A stretch of 47,064 nt of DNA from CAZMLC01 sp964567125 (lineage in GTDB: Bacteria > Verrucomicrobiota > Kiritimatiellia > RFP12 > UBA1067): NCBI GenBank assembly GCA_964567125.1, contig CAZMLC010000012.1:1-47064 (forward strand), in the 5' to 3' direction. Below are positions 21,887 to 31,886 of the stretch, one piece after another; position 1 is the stretch's first letter; the number at the start of each line of letters is the position of its first letter. The notes under the pieces are model-generated. The model was not told the origin of the DNA. It saw only the letters and a list, made by a program, of their open reading frames with translations, and ran no database searches. The position numbers and the translations under genes were made by a program.

Positions 21887-24800
21887 ATGACGCAAAATCG
21901 CTTGTATTTATTTTTCCGGCTGATGACATGTTACCTGCTGGTAGCATCCAGTGCTTTTGCCTTGAACAGCACGTGGATTGGAGGCGCAACAGGAAGTTGG
22001 ACAACAGCCGCCAACTGGTCTGCAGGGATTCCTCAGGCCGCCGGCGATACGGCGACGATCAATACCGCGGCGACGATCACGGTTCCGACGTCGATCACGG
22101 TGAGAACCGTGACGGTCAACGCGCCGGTCACCCTCACGGTTTCATCCGGGATGACGCTCGCTTTTTCGAATGCCGGCGCTGATGTGATTGTTGCCGCTGC
22201 GGACCTGCTGATTGACGGTGACGGTGCGCTGACGTTTTCGCGCAACGGCACGTCGGATACCGATTTCGCCAATATCAAGCCTGTTGCCGGGGTCACCGTC
22301 ACGTTGGCGGCGCGCATTACCGGTGTTGATGGCGCGGGGGTTGAACTGAATTCCGTCGGGACAGTACTGCTTACGAATCCCAACAATAGTTTTACCGGGC
22401 TGTCCCGTATTTCAACAGCAAATGGTACGCTGGCCTTCTCCCACCCTGGCGCACTGGGATTGACTGGAATCCGGCTGGACGGCAGTCCTGCGCGCGTGGT
22501 CTATGTAGGCAGTGATGCCGCCGCGTTGTCCCTGCCGGTCCAAATCACAGCCGGCACTTCAATTTTTGAGAATGCGGGAAGCGGCACGCTTACGCTCAGC
22601 GGGGTCATTGCGCCTGTATCGTCCGGCGGTAAGACCCTGACGTTTTTAGGGACAACGCAGACAAACGAACTCACGGGGTCTATTTCCAATGGGTCTGGAA
22701 GTCTTACGGTTGTTGCAGGTTCTGGAACGCTGCTGTTCAATGGAACGCTTACGGATAGTTCGCTTATGGCCACGATGGGCGCGAATCTTGTTTTCGGCAG
22801 CGCGACGGTGTCTCAGGCGCGCGCACTTTCGCTGAATAGCGGTGCAACGTTTACGGTGAATCCAGTCCTGAGCGATGGGTATACCCTGACGTTGCCGCTG
22901 ACCAATACGCTTGCCGGCGCCGGCGTACGTATGGTCTTTCCGCCGGCGCCAACCGCCGCAACGGTTACGATTCCGTGTCTGATGCGGTCGACGGATGCGA
23001 CCTTTGACATTGCGGCTTTTGCCATCGGCACCGCGCGCAGCACGGTGCTTATTCAGAATTTTTCTGCCGGTCCGCTGCCCTCCTGGTTCACCGTGAATGG
23101 ACAACCTGCGGCGTATGATGCGATGCTCGGCGTGGTTCCGCTTGCTGCGACGGGGGGCGTTGTATCGCTGAGCGCATTAGGGCCTTCGACGATTTACGAT
23201 GATGCGACGGCGAATGCTGTGATCGATACGGCTGGAACTGGGGGAGGGATTGGATTGGCCGCTGATCCTACGCGGGTCTTCGCACTGACCCAGAACCATG
23301 CGGAACATGCGGCAACCGTTGATTTCAGCGGTCAAACTCTGGCGGCCTCCGTGGTTTCGATCCGCGCAACGGGCAACGCGCTGACGCTCACGAATGGAAC
23401 GCTTTCGACCGCGACGAGTCAGACGCCATTTGCGGGCGAGATAACCTTCCCTGAGCTGCCGGCACCGCCAATCGCCTGGTTCGACTTTGCCGATGCGGCA
23501 ACCGTGACGACGAATGCGGATGGTCGCATCGCGCGACTCAACAATAAGGGATCGCGCGGCAGTGCACTGGATGCGGTGGTGCCTGCTGATCGCATCGGTC
23601 CGCGCTATGTGCTCCAGGCTGTCAATGGGCTCAATGTGGCCCGCGCGGATGCCGTTATTCCGCAACAGGGACTGGCCACGCTGGACAATGCCGGCATTTC
23701 GAATACGGCCGCGCGTACGGTCATGATTGTCGCTGCGCGTTTACCGGTTTCACAAAACAGTTTCTATGCGATTTTCCTGGGACCTGACCAGGCTTTTCGT
23801 CAGGGATTCAACATCTGTGAACGCCCGGATCGCACCTCCTTTGCCACGACCGGAAGCGATCTTGAGGGGCTTCCGGCTTCACCGACCGGACACAATGTGC
23901 TGACCTTCTCGTTCGGTGCCGATGAGACTCCGGATTTAGGCGCTGGATATCGCAACGGTGTCTTGCTTGGAACCAAGACGTTTACGCTCAGTACCAGCAA
24001 TGCGCCGATCTACCTTCTGCACCGGCCGTTGGGCAATCAGGGGAATTTTTCAGGGCCCGGGGAAATGGCGGAAGCGCTCGTTTTTGATTACGCGCTTACG
24101 GATACGGATCGCGCCGCGGTGGAGACCTATCTCATGCGTAAATGGCGGATCGCGGAGTACCGCGACGACGTCTTGCTTGCGTTGCGCAATGAGCATGCTG
24201 CCGCGCCGCTCGCTGTTCCCGCCGCGTTGATGGAGGCGTATGGCACGCGTTTGTCGTTGACCAAATCAGGGCCTGGCGATGTCGTGCTCAGCGGCCCTGT
24301 CGCGTTCAGCGGTTCGCTGCTGATTGACGAAGGGACCTTGACGCTCGATAGCCCTGCTGATTCCACAGCGCTTTTTGCGTCGACAGTCAGCGGTTCAGGC
24401 GCATTGCGCAAGCAGGGTGCAGGAAACCTCGCGCTTTCCCTCGATAGCCCCTATGCGGGCGGCACGATGGTTGAGGGTGGAACGCTCTTTGCAGGCATCA
24501 ATGGCTCGCTGGGGACAGGCCCTGTCGTCGTTTCCCCTGGCGCTGCGCTTGACATTGCCAACGGGCCTGCGAATGCCCCTGCGAACGGGACGTGTGCGCT
24601 GCCGAACCCGATCACGGTAAGCGGAACAGGACCGGATGGACTCGGCGCATTGCGCAACAGCAGCGGCGTCTATCAGCCGAACGCCTTCAAGACCGTGACG
24701 CTGGCCGGCGATACCGCATTCTATTCCGCAGGGCGCCTTGATGTGCGCGGCGGTGCATTTGATTTTGGTGGGCATACCCTCACGATCAATGGTGACGGGG

Positions 24801-27800
24801 AATGTTCGATTGTGCAGTCCGCAGTCTCGAATGTAACGGGCAACACTGCGGTTCAGGTGGCGCGGGGTATGATGCGTTTTGAAGCGAGCGACTTCAAGGG
24901 ATCTGCCGCGAACGTCGCGAATGTCGCAGCGGGGGCTGGGTTTTGCCTCTATCAGATGACCGCGCCGATGGCCTGGTCGCTTAACTTAGCCGATAACGCC
25001 TATTTCCGCGTCAACAACGGAGGAATGGATACGAATCTGAACGTCTGGGCGGGCCCTGTGACGGTGTCTTCCGGAACTGCGCGGCTCAATGCCCTTGCTG
25101 GCGGTACGGCGACCATCACCGGCACGATTGGCGGCACTGGCGGACTGCTTAAGGATGGCGATGGATGGTTCTGGCTTCTGAATCCGGCCAACCCGTATGC
25201 GGGTACGACCGTTGTGACGCAAGGCAGTCTCTATGCGGTTTCGCCCGCATCGCTCGGCGTTCAGGCAACATCAGGCGTGACGGTTTCCGACCGAGGCGCC
25301 CTGGTTGCCCGGGTGGCCTCAGGATCCTCTGCGGACGGATGGAGCCTCAGTCAAGTGGCCGCGATTGCGAATGAAACCGTCTTCACGTCGCCGGCCACAA
25401 CGATGCTGGGACTTGATACGGCGTATGAGGACGTTACGTATGCGAACGCGTGGCCCTACATCGGCTTGAAAAAACTGGGCAATTACACGCTGAAGTTGAC
25501 AGGCTCCGCCCCTGATTTTGGGGCGCTTGACGTGTATGCCGGTGAACTGGATCTTACGGACACGGGCGCTCACAATCTGCATACGGCTTCAGTGACGCTG
25601 GGCCTCTCTTCATCCGCCACCACGGTCTCCGTGCTGCGTGTCGCCCATGCGACATTGACCACGGATGATCCGGGATATAATCGTTCAGGTCCTGCGTTGA
25701 CGATCGCCTCGCTTGCGAATGCGCGCAGTGTGCTCTATCTGGGCGCTGAGACCGCTGTCAATGGCCGCTTTCTTGTGGGGTATGCATCAGGTTCAGCAGG
25801 TGCAGTGTATCAAACGTCCGGCGTGGTGACGAATACAGGAGGAAGCGCGAATGACAGCCGTATTGGCGAGAGTGGTTTTGGCTATTATCGCGTGGATGAC
25901 GGCCTTTTCGCGAACAAGGGCTATTTGCAGCTTGGCCGTGGCAGCGGTGCGACCGGTATTCTCGACCAGCGCGGCGGCAGCGTGATCCTCAACGCGGGAG
26001 AAGCCCCTGCTGATGGCGTTATCGGCGATTACTACAACGGGTCATTTACTACGCGTTCAGGGGTCGGCATCTTCCAGCTCTCGGGAGGGATTTTCAACCT
26101 CAACAAACACTCGTTTCATTTGGGTGAGTGGGCCGGAGAAAACACCTATTCCAACGGGGTCGGTGTCTTGACACTTGAAAATGATGCTCAGGCCGATGTC
26201 TCCTACATTATTCTGGCTAATCGCAATGGAAATCCTCAGGCCTACGTGAATCTGAATGGCGGACGTTTGACCACCTCCTATTTCCAAAAAGGAGGCAACA
26301 ATGCGGCGGACAACACGGGCATGGCGCTGATCGGGTTCAATGGCGGCATCTTGCGCGTTCCTGCCTCGGGGTCGCTGGTCCGGACTGGTGCCAATAACGC
26401 GCCGGCTTTGCTGAGCGTGTATGCGGGTGGTGCGCTGATCGATACGCCCAATACGACAGCTGTGGTGCTCGATCAGCCTTTGCAGGCGCCTGCGAATTTC
26501 GGCGTGACGCGCGTTGCGCTTTCAGCCTCTGGTGCGGGGTACATTGCTCCGCCGGCGGTTTTGTTTACAGGCGGGAACGGCACCGGCGCGACAGCGGTAG
26601 CGGAGATCGATCTGAATTCCGGTAAGCTGACATCGATCCGCGTCACATCTGCAGGCGTGGGGTACACCTCCGCGCCGACCGTGACGTTGCGCGGAGGGGG
26701 CTATACCGCGATCGCTGCTGCCACGGCGACGCTGGGGACCATCGCCTCAGGCGGTCTCACAAAACTCGGTGAAGGTTCATTGACGCTGAATGTCCCGAGC
26801 ACCTATACGGGACCCACCGTGGTTTCAAACGGCACGCTGCGACTGGCCTCGGGCAATCAACCGCTTGCGGCGGCCAGTGCGATCACCGTGGCGGGCGGAA
26901 TGCTCGATCTCGCCGGGAACACGCTGACGAATAATAATCCTGTCGTGCTGGCGAATGGCCGGCTGGCGAATGGTACGCTCTCGGCTCCTGCTTTCGTCAA
27001 GACGGGGGCAGGTACGGTTACGCTTGCGGTAACTCCGCAACACGCTTCGGATACGGCGCTTTTTGAATCCTACGTGCGTTCGCTCGGACCGATTGTCTGG
27101 TACGATCCATCCGATGCCGCGACCGTGACGCTGGATGGCACAGGGCGCGTTTCCGCGCTTTTGAATAAGGGATCGATGGGCGGTATGATGGATGCAGCGA
27201 CAGGATATTCCAACGGCGGCTGGCCCATGACCGCTCCGCTGCTGGCCACGGGTGCGCTTTCGTATGCGGTATCTAAACTGCCCATGTTGTCGATTGATGG
27301 GAATCGCCGCGGTCTGGCCAGCGCTGCGAATCTCGGACTTACAGGTTCGGTGAGCCGTACGCTTATCGGCGTGATGACGCGCGAAACAGACACCAGCAGT
27401 ACGGTGCTTTCATATGGCACGCCTCAGACGGGACAACTTTTTGAACTGGGTGACCGTTCGAGCGGCAGCAAGGTGATTCTGGGGTGCTTCGGCGGCGGTG
27501 CTTACGATCTTGCGATGAGCCCCGTCAATCCTGCACGCGAAGTGAATGTCTATGTCGGCGCTACGACCAGCACGCGCGTGAACGAGGCTTGGCGCACGGG
27601 CGTTGAGCCTCGGCACGCTTCAACGACATTGTCCAGTGATCTCAATACCGGCGACTCCCGTTTGCTGCTTGGACAGCGTCCTGGCACTGCGGATCGTGCT
27701 GAGTTCCGCGGACAAATCGGTGAAGTGCTAGCCTTCGATCGCGTGCTGACCGAGAGCGAGCGTACTGAACTTCAGCGTTTGCTTGTCAAGAAATGGATGA

Positions 27801-29062
27801 CGGTGCAGAGCGGGGTACAGACCAATACGCTGCAGATTCCTATCGCGGTTGCGGAAGGCACGCTGCGGCTCCTCCCGAATGCCGGTGTGGTCGCGCGCCT
27901 TGCGCCCACCCTCTGGTATGATCCCTCCGATCCTGCAACGGTGACGTTGGATCAAGACGGGCGGATTACAGGATTGCTGAATAAGGGAACAAAGTCCGGC
28001 ATGGACGCGGTGTCGGGCATTGCCAATGGAGGCGTTCCGCTGCTCGCGCCGCGCTTGGCGACGGGTACGCTCTCGTATGCGGCTTCATGCCTCCCCATGA
28101 TCAGCATTGATTCCAATAATTGGGGCCTTGTCAGCAGTGGCAATACGGACATCACCGGCAGTATGTCGCGTACGGTTGCGGGAATCTTCGCGCGCGAATC
28201 AAACAATGCGGGGCCGGTCGTTTCGTTCGGCACACCGGGGCTCGCGTTGCTGTATGAGGTCGGTGATCGGCAGAACGGGAACGTGGTCGGTTGTTATGGA
28301 AACGGCAACGATTTTATTGTGACCCCGCTGAATCCGATTCAGCAGGCGAACCTGCACGTTGCGGCGAATATTTCGAGCAACGTCAATGCTTTCTGGCGTA
28401 CGGGTGTGGATCCGACTACGGCCACATTTACATTGGCGAGTTCGCTGGCAACGGCCAATTCACCCTTCTTTATCGGGCAGCGTCCGACGGTCGCCGATCG
28501 TGGCGACTTCCGCGGTCAGATCGGCGAAGTCATGGTCTTTGATCGTCTCTTGACGGACGACGAACGGAACGATCTGAACGATTATCTGGTTACGAAGTGG
28601 CTGAAGGCGAATGGCACGAATAATCTCTTTGATTCTGTGGCCTTTGATGTTGCCGAAGGTGCGGTGCTGGATCTGAATGGTGCGCGTGCGGATGTGGTTG
28701 TTACAGGCTCGGGAATCATCAGCAACGGCCTGCTGGCTGCCGGATTCGTGATCAGCCCCGCTGGCGATGATGCGGTGGGCACACTCACACTTAACCATGT
28801 AACGATCGGCGCAGGTTCTGTCTATCGTCTCACCACCCTCGGCGCTACCAGCGACTGTATCGTGGCGGATGGGGATCTCCGTGCGCTCACGATCGTTCCG
28901 GCTACGGATGCGGCGATCACTGGGAACAACTATGTTGTTGCAACCGGCGCGATTACGCATAAACCGATGCTGAGCGGCTTCCCTGAAAAGTTCAGTCTGA
29001 TTCGGCGCGGTGCTGACCTTCTGCTGACGAGCTCAGGCGGCAGCGTGCTGCTCATTCGGTAA
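21887..29062 (+). CDS. Giant secreted protein with autotransporter-type repeats and three LamG-like domains
   Basis: A 2391-aa protein with a signal peptide (about 1-24, ending ASSAFA-LN) and a mature start STWIGGATGSWTTAANW, the same plan as other autotransporter-associated repeat proteins. Three concanavalin/LamG-like domains of about 230-240 aa occur at about residues 528-755, 1733-1972 and 2004-2240. Each starts near W[FY]D.[AS]D.ATVT and ends with a GEV/GEM...FD..LT..ER/DR...YL..KW pattern. The last two are in tandem and clearly related. Passenger repeats (for example GGLTKLGEGSLTLNVPSTY) lie between, along with two GAGY..PP..LFTGG-type motifs near 1545-1620. No beta-barrel or sorting signal is seen; it ends GGSVLLIR. 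ATG 21887 has CAGGAG 8 bp upstream; the in-frame GTG codons before it are worse placed. It is probably an adhesin or glycan-binding surface protein; ligand unknown. Confidence 0.8.
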   Translation: MTQNRLYLFFRLMTCYLLVASSAFALNSTWIGGATGSWTTAANWSAGIPQAAGDTATINTAATITVPTSITVRTVTVNAPVTLTVSSGMTLAFSNAGADVIVAAADLLIDGDGALTFSRNGTSDTDFANIKPVAGVTVTLAARITGVDGAGVELNSVGTVLLTNPNNSFTGLSRISTANGTLAFSHPGALGLTGIRLDGSPARVVYVGSDAAALSLPVQITAGTSIFENAGSGTLTLSGVIAPVSSGGKTLTFLGTTQTNELTGSISNGSGSLTVVAGSGTLLFNGTLTDSSLMATMGANLVFGSATVSQARALSLNSGATFTVNPVLSDGYTLTLPLTNTLAGAGVRMVFPPAPTAATVTIPCLMRSTDATFDIAAFAIGTARSTVLIQNFSAGPLPSWFTVNGQPAAYDAMLGVVPLAATGGVVSLSALGPSTIYDDATANAVIDTAGTGGGIGLAADPTRVFALTQNHAEHAATVDFSGQTLAASVVSIRATGNALTLTNGTLSTATSQTPFAGEITFPELPAPPIAWFDFADAATVTTNADGRIARLNNKGSRGSALDAVVPADRIGPRYVLQAVNGLNVARADAVIPQQGLATLDNAGISNTAARTVMIVAARLPVSQNSFYAIFLGPDQAFRQGFNICERPDRTSFATTGSDLEGLPASPTGHNVLTFSFGADETPDLGAGYRNGVLLGTKTFTLSTSNAPIYLLHRPLGNQGNFSGPGEMAEALVFDYALTDTDRAAVETYLMRKWRIAEYRDDVLLALRNEHAAAPLAVPAALMEAYGTRLSLTKSGPGDVVLSGPVAFSGSLLIDEGTLTLDSPADSTALFASTVSGSGALRKQGAGNLALSLDSPYAGGTMVEGGTLFAGINGSLGTGPVVVSPGAALDIANGPANAPANGTCALPNPITVSGTGPDGLGALRNSSGVYQPNAFKTVTLAGDTAFYSAGRLDVRGGAFDFGGHTLTINGDGECSIVQSAVSNVTGNTAVQVARGMMRFEASDFKGSAANVANVAAGAGFCLYQMTAPMAWSLNLADNAYFRVNNGGMDTNLNVWAGPVTVSSGTARLNALAGGTATITGTIGGTGGLLKDGDGWFWLLNPANPYAGTTVVTQGSLYAVSPASLGVQATSGVTVSDRGALVARVASGSSADGWSLSQVAAIANETVFTSPATTMLGLDTAYEDVTYANAWPYIGLKKLGNYTLKLTGSAPDFGALDVYAGELDLTDTGAHNLHTASVTLGLSSSATTVSVLRVAHATLTTDDPGYNRSGPALTIASLANARSVLYLGAETAVNGRFLVGYASGSAGAVYQTSGVVTNTGGSANDSRIGESGFGYYRVDDGLFANKGYLQLGRGSGATGILDQRGGSVILNAGEAPADGVIGDYYNGSFTTRSGVGIFQLSGGIFNLNKHSFHLGEWAGENTYSNGVGVLTLENDAQADVSYIILANRNGNPQAYVNLNGGRLTTSYFQKGGNNAADNTGMALIGFNGGILRVPASGSLVRTGANNAPALLSVYAGGALIDTPNTTAVVLDQPLQAPANFGVTRVALSASGAGYIAPPAVLFTGGNGTGATAVAEIDLNSGKLTSIRVTSAGVGYTSAPTVTLRGGGYTAIAAATATLGTIASGGLTKLGEGSLTLNVPSTYTGPTVVSNGTLRLASGNQPLAAASAITVAGGMLDLAGNTLTNNNPVVLANGRLANGTLSAPAFVKTGAGTVTLAVTPQHASDTALFESYVRSLGPIVWYDPSDAATVTLDGTGRVSALLNKGSMGGMMDAATGYSNGGWPMTAPLLATGALSYAVSKLPMLSIDGNRRGLASAANLGLTGSVSRTLIGVMTRETDTSSTVLSYGTPQTGQLFELGDRSSGSKVILGCFGGGAYDLAMSPVNPAREVNVYVGATTSTRVNEAWRTGVEPRHASTTLSSDLNTGDSRLLLGQRPGTADRAEFRGQIGEVLAFDRVLTESERTELQRLLVKKWMTVQSGVQTNTLQIPIAVAEGTLRLLPNAGVVARLAPTLWYDPSDPATVTLDQDGRITGLLNKGTKSGMDAVSGIANGGVPLLAPRLATGTLSYAASCLPMISIDSNNWGLVSSGNTDITGSMSRTVAGIFARESNNAGPVVSFGTPGLALLYEVGDRQNGNVVGCYGNGNDFIVTPLNPIQQANLHVAANISSNVNAFWRTGVDPTTATFTLASSLATANSPFFIGQRPTVADRGDFRGQIGEVMVFDRLLTDDERNDLNDYLVTKWLKANGTNNLFDSVAFDVAEGAVLDLNGARADVVVTGSGIISNGLLAAGFVISPAGDDAVGTLTLNHVTIGAGSVYRLTTLGATSDCIVADGDLRALTIVPATDAAITGNNYVVATGAITHKPMLSGFPEKFSLIRRGADLLLTSSGGSVLLIR

Positions 29063-29084
29063 AAGGGGAAATCGTTTTCTGGAC

Positions 29085-29128
29085 AGCCCCCTGTTGCTTC
29101 TCCGCTGAAGCGATAGGGGGCTTTTTTT
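29085..29128 (+). terminator. Intrinsic terminator after the giant surface protein gene
   Basis: AGCCCCCT (29085-29092) pairs with AGGGGGCT (29115-29122). The stem continues inward through GTTGCTTC/GAAGCGAT with two G-T pairs to a 6-nt loop, and seven T follow. Confidence 0.93.
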
Positions 29129-29206
29129 AGTGTCTCGCGGGTCGTGGAATACGGATGTACGTAATTTCATAATTCTAATATTTTGGCCGTGAGGCCTGCT
29201 CGCGTG

Positions 29207-29215
29207 TGCTATACT
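29207..29215 (+). promoter_or_regulatory. Extended -10 promoter of the sialic acid operon
   Basis: TGC-TATACT (29207-29215) is an extended -10 element 25 bp before the TTG start. No good -35 is present at 17 bp, which is common for extended -10 promoters and would fit activator or repressor control. Confidence 0.55.
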
Positions 29216-29240
29216 GCGGCATCATTCACGAGGTAAGACC

Positions 29241-31886
29241 TTGCGCATATATCCACGACTGATTTACGTTTGCTCTATTCTCTTGGGCGGCTTTGCTGTT
29301 TCCGCTGCGGTTCAGCCGCGTTGGACGGATACGTTTCAGCTGCCAGCGCTTGAGGATGGAATTTCCAATCCAGGTGTCGCGCGTCCGTTTGCAGGGGAGC
29401 ATCAGGGTGTCGCGATCCTCGCCGGGGGCGCGAATTTTCGAATGAAGCCGCTGGTCGACGGCGGTACCAAATGTTACTGTGCCGAGATCTATACCTGTTC
29501 GGCAAACAGCAATCAGTGGGTGCGTGCAGGCATTTTACCGCAGCCGCTGGCTGAAGGCGTCTCGGTCTCCACGCCGCACGGCATCGTCTGCGTCGGAGGA
29601 ACAGATGGGAAAGCCCTTTCTGCGGGGGCTTTTCTGCTGAAGGTCAACGCGGCATCGCGTATCGCGATCGCGCCTTTGCCGGATTTCCCCTTTGGTTTTA
29701 AGATGGGGGCGGCAGCGTATTATCAGGACAGGGTCTATGTCGTTGCAAACCATGCGGGACAGGGCTCGGATGTCTGGGTTCTCGATCTACGTGCACGGAC
29801 GTGCGGCTGGCGCGCCTTGCCCGCGCTGCCGCGTGCGCGCGAACAGCCGGTTGCCGCGATTCAAAATACCGCCATGCAGAAGACCGCGCTCTTTGTCTTC
29901 GCCGGCTTTGGCACCCATGGTCTCGCCTTGACCGATGGGTATGCCTACGATTTGGCCAAAGGTGAAACGGGAAGCTGGCAGCAGCTGCCCTCCACAACAC
30001 AGGCGCAGGCGCATTTCCCGGTTGTGGGGGCGCAGGCGGTCGCCTCGGGCGATCAGCACATCCTCTTCTTTGGCGGCTCCCATCGCGCGACCTGGGATGC
30101 GCATATGCAGGCTGTTGCCACGTTGCAGGGCGCGGCCCTGCAGCAGCATCAGCAGCACTACCTGCAACAGGCTCCGGAGACCTTCCAGTTTAACCGCGAG
30201 ATCCTCGCCTACCACACGGTTTCCGACACCTGGTTTGTCTGGGGCAGCCAGCCCTTTGCCGGACGCTGCGGCATGGCGGTGATTCCGCGGCAGGATGGCT
30301 CGATCCTGCTGGCCAGCGGGGAGGTGGCGCCGGGCGTCCGCACGCCGGATTGCGCGGTCATGCGCGTTGAACGGATCAAGACCTTCCATCCCTTCAACAT
30401 CGTTGTGATCGTGATCTACATTCTGGGCATGGCTGGAATCGGACTCTATTTCATGCGCAAGACCAAGAGTGCGGATGATTTCTTCCGCGGCGGCGGGCGT
30501 CTGCCGTGGTGGGCCGTCAGCGTCAGCCTCTATGCAGCGATGTTCAGCTCCATCACCTTCATCTCGATCCCTGCATTGGCCTATGCCTCGGATTGGCGCT
30601 ATTATGTCCTGCCCATGGGCATTGTTATCTTAGCCCCGATCGTTGTGCGCTATTATCTGCCGTTCTTCCGGCGGTTGAATCTGACCAGCGCGTATGAGTA
30701 TCTGGAACTGCGCTTTAATCTGGCATGCCGGCTCTTTGCCAGCGCGGCCTTCATCCTCTTCATGATCGTGCGCGTGGCCATCGTGGCCTATTTGCCGGCG
30801 ATTGCGATTTCAGCGGTGACGGACATTGATGTGAATATCGCGATTGTGGCTGTTATCCTCTGCACGATCGCCTATTGCGTCTCCGGCGGCATCGAAGCTG
30901 TCATCTGGAGCGATGTGATCCAGACTGTGGCGATTGCGATCGGGACCTTCTCCGTGCTGGGGCTCTTGATCGCGCAGACGGATGGCGGTGTCAGCGGCTT
31001 CTTCTCCTTGGCGATAGACCATCACAAATTCCGCATGTTCGATTTTGCCTTTGATTATCAGGCGCCTGTTTTCTGGGTCACGCTGCTGGGCGGATTGCTG
31101 GTGAACATGGCCTCCTACACCAGCGATCAGTGCGTGGTGCAACGCTACATGACCACCGCGGACGAAGCGGGCGCCGCCAAAAGCATCAAGCTGAACAGCA
31201 TTCTCTCCTATGTGAACTGCGGCATCTTTTTCCTGATGGGCACTGCGCTGTATACCTATTACGCCTCGCATCCGACACATCTGGATATCACCATGCCGAA
31301 GAACGATTCGATCTTTCCGATCTTTATCGCGAACGAATTGCCGGTCGGGATGGGCGGCCTGATTTTGGCAGCCATGGCCGCTGCCACCATGTCAACGCTG
31401 GCGGCCAATCTGAACTCCTCGGCGACGGCGGTGACAACCGACTTCTATGGTCGCTTCTTCCCGCACATCACGGAGCGTCAGCGCATTGCGTGCGGCCGCT
31501 GGATGACGGTGCTCTTCGGTTTTCTCGGAGGCGTGGTGGCCCTGTTGCTGGCCAACATGCCGGTGCTGTCGATTTACGAGCAGTTCCAGCGCTATCTGGG
31601 CGTGTTGACCGGCGGGTTGGCCTGCCTGTTCTTCATGGGGATCTTCATGCGCCGCGTCAATGGCATGGGGGCGCTGTGCGGACTTTTCGCGAACTATGCG
31701 GTCTGCTTCTGGTTGAACGCCTCGCAGGCCGCGTGGAAACCGCATCTGCTGCTTTACGGTGTTCTGGGTATGATCACCTGTCTGATTGTTGCACGACTCA
31801 GTAGTCCGCTGTTTCCAGCGAGCAATAAAGCTTTGGCAGATCTCTGCTGGAGCGAAAGGAAAAAGAAAAATGATCTTCAAAGGTAA
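29241..31886 (+). CDS. Periplasmic Kelch mutarotase fused to a sodium:solute symporter (sialic acid transporter)
   Basis: An 881-aa fusion. Residues 1-22 look like a signal peptide or first anchor. Residues about 25-370 form a Kelch beta-propeller of the sialic acid mutarotase (NanM/YjhT) type, with repeated short Gly-Gly strands (ILAGG, VCVGG, FVFAGFG, LFFGGS). From about residue 385 comes a sodium:solute symporter of the SSS family with about 12-13 helices. It includes the typical segment AAMAAATMSTLAANLNSSAT and a following DFYGRF. Free sialic acid would be converted between anomers in the periplasm by the propeller and carried in with sodium. The next gene is nanA, overlapping by 17 bp, which supports the substrate. 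The start is TTG 29241 with GAGG upstream; the next Met is far inside the propeller. That the substrate is N-acetylneuraminate is inferred. Confidence 0.85.
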   Translation: MRIYPRLIYVCSILLGGFAVSAAVQPRWTDTFQLPALEDGISNPGVARPFAGEHQGVAILAGGANFRMKPLVDGGTKCYCAEIYTCSANSNQWVRAGILPQPLAEGVSVSTPHGIVCVGGTDGKALSAGAFLLKVNAASRIAIAPLPDFPFGFKMGAAAYYQDRVYVVANHAGQGSDVWVLDLRARTCGWRALPALPRAREQPVAAIQNTAMQKTALFVFAGFGTHGLALTDGYAYDLAKGETGSWQQLPSTTQAQAHFPVVGAQAVASGDQHILFFGGSHRATWDAHMQAVATLQGAALQQHQQHYLQQAPETFQFNREILAYHTVSDTWFVWGSQPFAGRCGMAVIPRQDGSILLASGEVAPGVRTPDCAVMRVERIKTFHPFNIVVIVIYILGMAGIGLYFMRKTKSADDFFRGGGRLPWWAVSVSLYAAMFSSITFISIPALAYASDWRYYVLPMGIVILAPIVVRYYLPFFRRLNLTSAYEYLELRFNLACRLFASAAFILFMIVRVAIVAYLPAIAISAVTDIDVNIAIVAVILCTIAYCVSGGIEAVIWSDVIQTVAIAIGTFSVLGLLIAQTDGGVSGFFSLAIDHHKFRMFDFAFDYQAPVFWVTLLGGLLVNMASYTSDQCVVQRYMTTADEAGAAKSIKLNSILSYVNCGIFFLMGTALYTYYASHPTHLDITMPKNDSIFPIFIANELPVGMGGLILAAMAAATMSTLAANLNSSATAVTTDFYGRFFPHITERQRIACGRWMTVLFGFLGGVVALLLANMPVLSIYEQFQRYLGVLTGGLACLFFMGIFMRRVNGMGALCGLFANYAVCFWLNASQAAWKPHLLLYGVLGMITCLIVARLSSPLFPASNKALADLCWSERKKKNDLQR

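Noticed and set aside
31786..31869. Longer N-terminus for the NanA-like lyase
   Set aside because: Lies wholly inside the transporter gene; the Met at 31870 has a good RBS and fits the family start.
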